Below are positions 46,624 to 64,000 of a DNA stretch of 64,000 nt, piece after piece (position 1 is the first letter of the stretch; every line of letters begins with the position of its first letter). Below the pieces are notes generated by a model that was not told the DNA's origin, did not search any database, and was given only the letters and a program-made list of their open reading frames with translations. Origin of the DNA: Klebsormidium nitens (lineage: Eukaryota > Streptophyta > Klebsormidiophyceae > Klebsormidiales > Klebsormidiaceae); NCBI GenBank assembly GCA_000708835.1, contig DF237008.1, positions 62,001-126,000 of the forward strand, written 5' to 3'. The position numbers were made by a program, and so were the translations under genes.

Positions 46624-49600
46624 ATGCCTCCCGCCAAGGGCAGAGTTGCGGGCCTGAAGAAGGAGGCGGCCGCGGCGCCGCTGACTCCTCAGAGGAAGGC
46701 GCTTGCAGACAAGAACGCGCAGCTGGAGGCTGAGGTAGACAAACTGACCAAGCTTCTGGACGCAGCAGCGCTGGATGCGAAGAGCACGCTCGAGAAGCTG
46801 GATGAGAAGGAGAATGCAAACAAGACGCTGTCTGCGCAAGTGCATAAGCTGCAGAAGGTCCAGGCCTTCAAGCCTCAGCTGGTGAGCAGCTTTTCAATAC
46901 TTGCAAAACCTATTTGGAAGAATGTTTTAGGATACGTATTTCGCCTTCGGTATCGTTCTTTTGCAGCACAGGATTACAAATGAGCAGACTGCTTGCTAAT
47001 TTTGTTGTACATTGCAGAATGGGATCCAATGGAGCAGGGAAAGCATGGTAACATTTGAGTTGGAAGAGAGTGAATGGAGCTGCGCAGCAAATCATTTTGA
47101 TAACGTAGATCCTCTGTCTATCTTGTGTCTCATTTCAGTGACAAGAGCTCACCCATCCTGTGAAAGGACATAATCACAAATTGATGCTGACAACAAAACG
47201 AGTTCCTTCCGGAAAGCATACCTATTCGGGAGCATGAAAACTGGCCATCTAAAAATCTTCCTAGCAGAGTCTTGAAGGGACTCTTCTTTTTTGAGCAAAG
47301 ATGGTCGTTGGGTTGATGCATAGCGTCATAGGATGATATATTATTGGCTTGTGGCTTGTACCATACATGTGGCTATGATTGAAGTATGCTTCGATATGAA
47401 CAATTCTCCATCTCATTGCAGCCAGTAGAGCTCCAGGCTGCTGAGGAAGCTGCCACCAAGAAGGAGAAGAAAGACCCTCGGCAGCCTCACCGACCTCTGT
47501 CTGCCTTTGTCCTGTGGTCCAAGGACCAGCGCCCGCAGGTAATGCAGCTCAAAATACTGCACATTTTCCAAGATGAACTAGCTTTACGCGTTGTTACACT
47601 GCACATTCCCATCATAAAATTTGAAACATTCATCTCAATTTGCGTCTCCTGAGCTAAATGGTGCCAACAGATTAAAGCAGCTCAGCTGTGTTCATTTGCA
47701 TCCATCATGAGCAAGCCTCAAGTGAACGCCGCCTGATCAGTTGCTGTGTCCATTTGTTTGCAGGTCCAGAAGGAGAATCCTGAGGCCAGCTTTGGGGCGC
47801 TCAGCACCCTGCTGGGTGAGAAGTGGAAGAATGTCTCTGCTGAGAAGAAGAAGCCGTACGAGGACCAGGCAAAGTCCCTCAATGACGTGTACAAGGAAGA
47901 GAAGAAGGTGTATGAGCAGGTAAGGCAGGATTGGAGTCTGGACAGATCATCATCATGTACTGCAGCTTAACCTACCAGAGTACTGTATACTTTTGCTCAA
48001 TCAGACTTTTGAAGACTGAGCCAAATATCAAGCTTACCATGGTAGTCTTTCGTGTTCGATTTTTGTTGGCTGCTTGTGTGTCATGGCGCAAGCTATGTCA
48101 GAGATATTGCCTTGACCACGTGCTGCAAACCGGACAAAATCTAAACATTTGTTACTTCGCTGCTGTCAGATCCTGGCAGAGGAGAAGAAAGAGGCAGACG
48201 CCGTCGCTGCTTACCGGCTCGTGCAGAAGGGTCAGGCGCAGGAGGAGCTGTGGAAGCAGTTCGAGACGTACCAACAGGTTAGAGGCCACTTGCTGCAGAC
48301 AGGCAACTTTTGACTCTTTTGTGATTCAGATGAATGCACAGAACATAACGACCTGTCACGTTGGAGAAGATCACTTGGTCCGAATGTTTGCTTCTCGTTC
48401 TAGTGCATGATGTGAAAGAGCCCCAATAAGAAGCGTCTTCTTCCTCAACAGAGAATCCTCAGAGTCTCCCATGAGTGGCTCTACCTTGTGCCCAGTGGCT
48501 TCAACAAGATGCTCTTGGCACGCAAACCTTTCTTGGTCTCATCGAAACACTGTGCTTTTGCAGGAGTTGCAGCAAGTGGTTGGTGCAAAGAAGGAGAAGT
48601 AAGAACCTGCAATTCCGCTCACCTTCCTCCAATTGTCTGAAGCCTCTGTAACTGCACCGCAATTGCAGGCCACCTTTTTCTTGCCAATGATGGAGTGGAA
48701 CCTGTAGATTGATGGATGTTGTATCCCTTTTCTCTTTTACAAGTACTGTTGACCAGTCTCCTCACCATCCGTCCAGCTTCTGTCCCTACGGCTTGATAAA
48801 ACGGTCGCCAAGTCAAGGTTTCTGATCCGTGCCCACCTTGTACTACAGGAAAGAGAAGGATGCTGACAAGCCGAAGCGGCCCCTCACATCCTTCCTGGCC
48901 TTCGCTAACGAGCGGCGCCCGCTGATTGTCAAGAAGGCCGGCGACCAGAAGCTCTCAGTTCCCGAGGTTGGTGCCCTTCTCTTTCCACTGTTTTATACAT
49001 AGGTACACACTTTCGGACAAGCCAGATTCAAGGAATATAGCCAATGCTATTTCTATGCTCTGTTTTCAGATCTCTCAAACGCAAGAAGTGCCTCCTCTCA
49101 ACTGGGGCACCCTCCAATAGACCAATATCACGACTACGTTACTTTGAGGTCTACAGAAGCTTCATATGACGTCTTCTGCCTGCCCACAAGGTGTTTGCTG
49201 TCTTGTACAAAATTGTGAGTGATGTGTTAGAACTTCCACTGCAGGTCGGCAAGCAGCTCGGGGCTGAATGGAACAAGCTGTCTGAAAAGCAGAAGGCCAA
49301 GTACGAGAAGGTAAGGGCACTGAGTTTCGGTATAACGTGTCAGCAGTTGCAGCTTTGCCAGTGCAGACAAAGCACTGGGACAACTTTTACGAATCTCTGT
49401 CTATCTTCGTTTTTCGGAGCATGGAGTGTTCAGCTCTTCCAGGTATTGGAAGGTGCTTATATTGCTTACGAAATTATTCGGCGGCAAGGGGCCTTGCCTC
49501 TTCCAAGAAACGACTCAGCAGATTGTTGCGTTGTCAGGAGAAGTTTCAAGGTTGAAGCACACGCACGATCCTTGATCCTGTTTGTAGCAAGATAGTGAGT

Positions 49601-51777
49601 TGTAACTTTCTTTTCGGTAGCATCTGCAAATGGACTGTTTTCTTGTACTGAGTTGCTGAACTGAACGCCTTGTCTCTCATCGCAGATGGTTGCTGAGGAT
49701 GCTGCCCGTTACAAGACCGAGATGGAGGCATACAAGGCCAAGAAGGAGCAGGTGGAGCCGCTTACCACTGACGAGCATGAGCTCGCCAATATCGAACTCT
49801 GAGAAGTCTTTTCCTGCCGCCAACCCAGAACTCAAGTAACTTGAGTCGTCAAGCCACTTCGTATCGACGCAATAAATGCGCCCTACGTACTGATTCCAGT
49901 TCTCCTAGACTGAGAGTCAGAGAGTCTGTTGCAAACCTGAGAAAGACCTCGTGCCAATACAATGTCTACTTCCGCTGAATCCGGAAGCCACCACTCTTCG
50001 TTCATACTTGACGGGTCGCATTGTTTCTCTCCCTGGCGCGGGCTCTGATTTGTCACCCGTTCTTTGTTGTCTTGAATCAACAGAAGAAGTAAAATGTCAA
50101 CGATATCAACCCAAGCCAAACCTGGCATCCACTGCTTTCCTGCTCGAGTATACTTTTAAGCGCATCTTTTCTTGTCGTAGGCTCCAATCACTGACCCGTC
50201 CTCTGCTGTTCCGAATCCACAGGATGAGCAGGCTGCCAAGGAGGCCCAGAAGGAGCGCAACACGCAGGAGAAGGCGGAGGCGCTCAAGCTGTACAGCCAG
50301 CAGGAGAGGGAGAAGACCGCACTTCAGCTGCTTAAGCAGGTCAGGCGCTCGCAGAAAAGCGTAATAGGCAGATATGCATGGTTTGGGAAACCCTTGAAGT
50401 TGGTCTCAGATTGGTCGACTTGCAAATGCACCACATAAAGGGTTATCGCGTACATCGGGGTCGGACGCTTTGCTGCGCCTGCTAATGAGCTCCCTCTCGT
50501 CATGGTCGCATTGTTAAAGCGAGGTCTGTATTCGTCTAGTCGCAAGCTTCGAAAGACACTCCTTAGAAGGAACGCATCTGCTCCTGACGATTGTTGCCGA
50601 TCGCGTAATTCATATCTGAAACAGGGAGACTTCGTGTTGTCCAACAGGCTTGAGAAGTGAGTTCTTGATGACGTTCTCGAGGTTGCTTCTGACGTGTTCT
50701 GCGGGTTGTTCTTTGGGTCTACAGAAGGAGGCTGCCGACATCGCCAAGGCGAAGCTGGACCGGAAGGAGAAGCGCGAGAGCAAGAAGCGGGACCCCAATA
50801 AGCCCAAGCGCCCCCTCAGTGGTTACCTGCTCTTCAGGTGAGCGCCAGACCAGTCGGCATGCTAGTCCTTCGACCAATCTTGGATCGTATCCATACGTAG
50901 TGTCGGTATTGACTTCATTGCCAACCTTCAGGACGGTTTCCTCATCGTTTCAAACGGTTGCATCTTTTCGGCTGGCCTACCGGTATGGAACTCGAATAGG
51001 AGAAAGCCACTGCAGAAAAGCCGCTGCTCTCCATTTTCTGGAATGGAGCGGCGCTTTTGGGCGAGAAAAATCTACAGAATGGCGACATGGCTTGACTGTC
51101 AATAAGTGTACCTGGCTTGTGAGCAAAGTTTCTTGCGTCTGCAGTCATCTAACGAATCATAGTATCAAAACCAGACGATGTACGAGCATCTTCGATATTT
51201 ACTGCATTTTCTCCTGTAGTAACGAGGTCAGGAACGAGGTCAAGGCCGCTAACCCGGAGGCGACATTCGGACAGCTGGCGACCATCATCGCTGCCAAGTG
51301 GAAGGTGAGAACTGCCAACTGGAGCTTCAGAATTACTTTCTCTCAGCTCTGATTGGCCGTTGCCGGTGACGGGACTGAGTTTATACGAATCAGCTTTGGT
51401 CTTCTTAAGCTGTGTTTTGACTAACTGCAAGCGCATTTTCCACTCCATCCGAGTCATGTCCGATCGCATATGCACAGCTGCCAGGTTATCACCACCTTCG
51501 TGCTGTTTGGCACATCGACCCAGATATTTCTCAAAGGCGATTGGGGATACACGAACATTCGAGCTCTCGCATCCGCTTCAAGACTGGTCAGACTCTAGCA
51601 CTAACCATGTGCTGAGCACGTTCGCCGTCGATTTTGCAGGCTTTGGCCCCGGAACAGCAGGGCCTGTACAACCAGAAGGTGCTCCCTCAATGGCAGCAGT
51701 ACGAGAAGGACATGGAGGCCTACCACTTGACCCTCTACGGATACGGAGAGATGCTCGTCGTTCCCAAGATGGAGTAG
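46624..51777 (+). CDS. 3xHMG-box chromatin protein
   Basis: Plant 3xHMG-box proteins bind DNA through three HMG boxes and, in Arabidopsis, associate with mitotic chromosomes and rDNA. Twelve exons: 46624-46881, 47422-47538, 47764-47919, 48170-48277, 48564-48598, 48849-48966, 49245-49310, 49686-49751, 50223-50339, 50725-50837, 51220-51304 and 51640-51777. They give 458 residues and all phases close. Exon 1 encodes a basic, coiled-coil N-terminus (residues 1-86). The boxes lie at about 102-178 (HRPLSAFVLWSKDQRP, EKWKNVSAEKKKPYED), 225-305 (KPKRPLTSFLAFANERRP, EWNKLSEKQKAKYEK) and 365-440 (DPNKPKRPLSGYLLF, NPEATFGQLATIIAAKWK), joined by charged helices. Exon 8 uses a weak donor (GTGGAG). Reading through it gives a 17-residue end and a stop at 49800, hence a possible two-box isoform. 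Confidence 0.94.
50041..50095 (+). repeat. Decayed copy of the exon 9 acceptor edge (3xHMG-box gene)
   Basis: The order GGCTC, then TGTCACCCGTTCTTTG, then TTGAATCAACAG and AAGAAG parallels GGCTC, CTGACCCGTCCTCTG, CGAATCCACAG and GATGAG at 50181-50230, about 141 bp away. Confidence 0.6.
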
Positions 51778-52989
51778 GGAGAGACCGTCCGGAACGAACG
51801 GGAGTAGGTATCAAGAATTAGCAGCATGTCGAGTTCAACTATATTGTTGAACAGCTTGTGTATCCATAATGATAAAGGAATGGGTGGCTCTTACAGGATT
51901 GAAGTACAGTAGGTACGGGGTTAATGTGTGAACACTGTCAAAGGTTGCAAAGTGTTGTTACTTCGTTGCAACAATAGCTTGTCTTCTTGCAGAACGCGGA
52001 TGGGGTGTGCATACCTGTAGGCCCGGAGGCGAATATTGGTCAAACGCTGCTTGCAGTATATGTACGTCTCTGGACGAAGACATGCTCTAAGGATAGAGCT
52101 ACTTACGAGAACTACTTGCGACCAGTGGTCGACATCGATCAATCTAAGACGATGCTTTGATCGTACATTTAAACGAGAATTGCCAACTAATCTTCTGGCA
52201 GCCCGCCTGATTTGACTTGGATGAGCATCAGCTCAAGCGCGTCATGTGCATGAACCAAAAGTCTGACGAAAGGCCTTGCATATGCTCGATCAGTACAAGG
52301 GACATCACAATAGAATCAATGCCGCAGTGCCCAGGCCTGCATTCGGATCGTCTGCAGGACCACATTTGTACGGTCCAAATTGTCCGCGGTCGACGCGATC
52401 GCCAGAGTCACACATGAACTTGGAAGCTGATTACTTCCGAGAAATATGATCATGCATGAAAGCCTTTTAATACGTGTCGATCACACAAGGCACCTATGGG
52501 GCATTCTGGCCCGTGACACACCGGTCACGGATTTGTCAGACCGCCGTGACCGGGGTGTCGCGCCGGTCTGTCGGGTAGATAACACCCGCGTGCCAACGAA
52601 GCCTACGATTTCTTTAGAAACAGACCTTCAATTCTAAATTCGGCGTTCTTGAAAGGATTCTACACCTGTGCCCGGTAGATGAGATGATATTCCAAGTTTG
52701 GGTATTTGATCAACGCACGGATATACCGTAGCACCTAGGTTGAATCGCAGGTTCTATCAAGTACCCAACACTCCTTTTCAAGCGTACGGATTTGATCGAG
52801 GGATTGTGCGACGCGTGGCTGTTGATGACAGACTCAATGATTGACAATAGTTGTTCTTCGGAGATCGGACGGTGACTGTCAACCATATTTACAATCCGAC
52901 GGCAAGTCGCAAAATTTAAACTTTCACCCGTACGGTGCGGTACATACCGTACCAACACGCCGGTTGGGCAGAAATTAATAATTTTGACA
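51778..52989. other. Intergenic, left of assembly gap
   Basis: No gene is seen. 52511-52562 has paired CCGTGAC/GGTCACGG motifs, and 52926-52960 has CCGTACGGTGCGGTAC and ACCGTACC, resembling the motif clusters elsewhere in the window. Confidence 0.5.
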
Positions 52990-53705
52990 NNNNNNNNNNN
53001 NNNNNNNNNNNNNNNNNNNNNNNNNNNNNNNNNNNNNNNNNNNNNNNNNNNNNNNNNNNNNNNNNNNNNNNNNNNNNNNNNNNNNNNNNNNNNNNNNNNN
53101 NNNNNNNNNNNNNNNNNNNNNNNNNNNNNNNNNNNNNNNNNNNNNNNNNNNNNNNNNNNNNNNNNNNNNNNNNNNNNNNNNNNNNNNNNNNNNNNNNNNN
53201 NNNNNNNNNNNNNNNNNNNNNNNNNNNNNNNNNNNNNNNNNNNNNNNNNNNNNNNNNNNNNNNNNNNNNNNNNNNNNNNNNNNNNNNNNNNNNNNNNNNN
53301 NNNNNNNNNNNNNNNNNNNNNNNNNNNNNNNNNNNNNNNNNNNNNNNNNNNNNNNNNNNNNNNNNNNNNNNNNNNNNNNNNNNNNNNNNNNNNNNNNNNN
53401 NNNNNNNNNNNNNNNNNNNNNNNNNNNNNNNNNNNNNNNNNNNNNNNNNNNNNNNNNNNNNNNNNNNNNNNNNNNNNNNNNNNNNNNNNNNNNNNNNNNN
53501 NNNNNNNNNNNNNNNNNNNNNNNNNNNNNNNNNNNNNNNNNNNNNNNNNNNNNNNNNNNNNNNNNNNNNNNNNNNNNNNNNNNNNNNNNNNNNNNNNNNN
53601 NNNNNNNNNNNNNNNNNNNNNNNNNNNNNNNNNNNNNNNNNNNNNNNNNNNNNNNNNNNNNNNNNNNNNNNNNNNNNNNNNNNNNNNNNNNNNNNNNNNN
53701 NNNNN
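52990..53705. other. Assembly gap (716 N)
   Basis: Unsequenced bases; any reading frame spanning them is an artefact. Confidence 1.
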
Positions 53706-54535
53706 CATCTATGCTTACTCTATTCTAGTAGCTTGTCCAGCATTTTAGAGCATGTGTATCGGTTAAGAATTGAGTAAGATATGTGTTCCTAGGTGCCTTG
53801 CTCAAATTAGGGTTTTATAGTGTAAAACGTGACCCAATTGCTTGCGTAGCTGACACTAAAATTAAAAGTGTGGACACCCGGTCACTTTGCCGCCACCGAT
53901 CGGTCACGGGCCGTGACACGGATGCCCTGCAATCGACGTGAACCGCGTCACCAGTACCGACGGTACTCTGACGAGTACTGACCGGTTCGACGGTCAACCG
54001 TAACAGCCGGTTTTGCACCCTAGGTGGCTTGTGCAGAGTCCGCGACAAGATCCGACCACATGGGCTGGCATGTGCATCCGATATGTTACATAAAAATAGA
54101 TTCACCGGATGGCATTGAAAGCGAGTCTCAGTGTGCATATAGTAATAGTCCTCCTACGGTACGTCTGGCCAGGCGGTGCCGCCCGCCGGTATCTCTGCAT
54201 TCATGTACATGGGCTGCAGATCATGATTATGCCATCACCGGCAAGGCAATACGTAGCTGAGCAAATGTAGGGCCTTACAATCATGAATGTGTCAGTGTGC
54301 ACAATCCCGTGGCCAGCAGGGCATTGACACTGACAAATAGCTTTCAGTAAATGATCGGTGAAAACCATGGCCCGGGGGTTTTGGCACTCGTCACTTCCGT
54401 CAAAAATATGCTTTCTTGGGTGACAGCCTATAAAAGCGTGTACTGGCATAACCCAAACGTGTCGCAGAAGCTGTTCTTGCAACAGACTTGCAGTAAACTA
54501 TGCACGTACCTGTTGCAAACTCAGTCAGGCTAGGC
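53706..54535. other. Intergenic, right of assembly gap
   Basis: No gene is seen before the GPT stop. 53878-53930 contains CGGTCACGGGCCGTGACACGG, related to the motif left of the gap. Confidence 0.5.
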
Positions 54536-62537
<8,002 letters not shown>

Positions 62538-62675
62538 GGGTTTTATTGAAGATCTTCCCTGACCGCAGGCTCAACACCACAGCTCCGTTTGTTGCTTAAA
62601 ATTATGGCCGATTATAACCTGCGCGGCTGTGCTTTCCTCTTCATGAATTTGCGTGGGCCACCAAAGCCAAGGATC

Positions 62676-62697
62676 AAAGGCAAAGGCAAAGGCAAGG
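62676..62697. repeat. GGCAAA microsatellite
   Basis: Three to four units of AAAGGC lie about 140 bp upstream of the GPT start. Confidence 0.9.
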
Positions 62698-62841
62698 ATC
62701 TGCAATAAAACTTGAAGACAAAGCGTGGGCCATTGGCCATTGCATGGCCATTGTCCGCTAGCGAAAGGGGGAATCTTTTAATTAGGGTTTTGCAGCTGGC
62801 GCGACGGATTCGGAACCCTCCGAGTAGCTTGCTGTGCGGGT

Positions 62842-62871
62842 CGGGCGGCCGCGCCGCCGCGGCCGGCCGCC
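62842..62871. promoter_or_regulatory. GC-rich block upstream of GPT
   Basis: Thirty bases made almost only of G and C, with GCGGCCGC and GGCCGGCC palindromes. It could be a promoter-proximal element; function is inferred only from position. Confidence 0.3.
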
Positions 62872-64000
62872 TCTGACGCCCGAAAACCAAACAAAACTCA
62901 GACTCACTGAGTCGGACTGTGACAGCTAGTGTGATTGCCTAATTTGATCATGCACTTTGATTTGGTTAGGTAGCTAGACGTTCAAGACCCAAACAATTCC
63001 CATGTATGCCATGGAAGCCTGTGGCCCATGTGGCTACGGCGTTTGAAAAGAGAACATCATGACCATTTTACGATCAATCGTACACTGACCAACCATGTGC
63101 TGCTTGAAAATATAATATTTTAATATGAACCCGGCTCAATTCGAGCTTGAAGCTTGCCCGATTGTGCATGATGTATTGTATGGTTCAACGGTTTAATGAC
63201 AAAGCAAGTACTGACGTTGTTAATCATAGCGTCATCCCATGCTGGCGCAGGCATGCAGCCGCCAGCTCATAAGTATGCGAGCACTCGCGACTAACAATAT
63301 CACCGGTGAATCAAGGGGGTGGTTCTGCGACCACCACGCAGTCAGTACTTAGATGGCTGCATGCACGCGATTGACAAAGATGAACAGAGAATGCGCATTG
63401 GACGTCGACAGGACACACAAAACAAACCATGGATGACACAAAGAAACTTTACTTATAATCTTCAGCAGCAAAAGTCGGAGGGCCTTGAATACGGTTTTTG
63501 AGTTGTGGTGGCCGCACTGCTTCTGATTACAAGATTGATCCTGATGAATTGCCTAAGCGAACTCAGTCTCTTTCAATTCAGCAGTTTGTGCTCAACTTCC
63601 CAGGGTCTCAAGCAATCACCACCACCAAGGGCATCGGTTCTCGACCACCCATGCCAAACCTGATCAACTGTCAATGCCAGATTAAGCGTTGGAAGAGTCG
63701 CACTGTGAGCGTGACACACATGCAGCGGATCATACTACTAGTGACTGCTAAGTACTATTAGAGCCATTTGCCCGACCCAAAAGCTTTGGGGGTGGCTATG
63801 GCAATCGACTCCTTCTGGCCCCGACGCGTCCCTCTTGCGCCTCCTATACAAGCAGGCTTTTGTTTCCAATAGTAGCGAACAACTTGAGGCCCAAAATCGA
63901 TGCCACGAACAGTTTCGGAGACAGCTGGAAACCTTGGAACCACCATAACCTAACGGACTTGATCTCTGTAAAGCACCCCGTTTGCAGTTGAGGGAATCAA

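Larger units (their letters stand above)
62538..64000. other. GPT upstream region and right end of window
   Basis: It includes a (GGCAAA)-type microsatellite and a GC-rich block just upstream of GPT. No gene was recognised in the last 1.1 kb; short open frames at 63498-63761 (+) and 63758-63946 (-) have no recognisable domain. Confidence 0.45.

Noticed and set aside
52710-53777. Long open frames spanning 52935-53777
   Set aside because: They consist mostly of N bases in the assembly gap.
62612-62890. Arg/Pro-rich open frame upstream of GPT on the minus strand
   Set aside because: It overlaps the GC-rich promoter block and a microsatellite; composition explains its openness.
63498-63946. Short open frames at the right end
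   Set aside because: No recognisable family, composition not coding-like; could be part of a gene outside the window but cannot be supported.

Overview
This is a nuclear scaffold piece from a streptophyte (green plant lineage). I think a charophyte alga of the Klebsormidium type is more likely than a land plant, but the sequence alone does not prove it. Reasons: GT-AG introns in almost every gene, and families typical of the land-plant lineage (a GAUT pectin galacturonosyltransferase, an AWPM-19 membrane protein, a 3xHMG-box protein, a plastid-type cystathionine gamma-synthase, a plant-type WDR74/NSA1). Base composition is near 50% GC and there are no operons. One assembly gap of 716 N lies at 52990-53705.

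Layout. 401-2526 (-): sugar-phosphate/phosphate translocator, cut by the left edge. 3632-8538 (+): WDR74/NSA1 ribosome-biogenesis WD40 protein. 9341-10753 (-): F-box protein with two reading-frame breaks. 11203-11340: tRNA-derived SINE-like element. 11758-17340 (+): plastid-targeted indole-3-glycerol-phosphate-synthase-like barrel lacking key catalytic residues. 19405-21238 (-): AWPM-19. 23090-27247 (-): GAUT. 29157-37809 (-): cystathionine gamma-synthase. 38752-43020 (+): pentatricopeptide-repeat protein. 45339-45825 (-): broken NADAR gene. 46624-51777 (+): 3xHMG-box protein. 54536-62537 (-): GPT/ALG7, the first enzyme of dolichol-linked N-glycan synthesis. The genes are unrelated housekeeping or wall/stress functions and do not form a pathway cluster.

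The most striking signal is structural. In at least six genes the introns carry tandem, decaying copies of the exon edge next to them. On the acceptor side a copy holds some intron, the AG and the first 40-100 bases of the exon. On the donor side it holds the last 40-60 bases of the exon, the GT and some intron. Copies are spaced about 109-165 bp apart, up to four in a row, and only the outermost junction stays functional. The introns therefore look as if they grew by repeated short tandem duplication across splice junctions. In GPT one such copy (exon 5, 60109-60186) seems to have been kept as a coding exon, because its 21 residues resemble the end of exon 4 with the same spacing and splice phase.

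Exon boundaries were set by hand from GT-AG sites, phase and family conservation. Ten of the twelve protein genes have models whose phases close throughout what is visible; the IGPS-like gene has one unresolved junction and the NADAR gene does not close. The F-box model closes only by assuming two unusually short introns.
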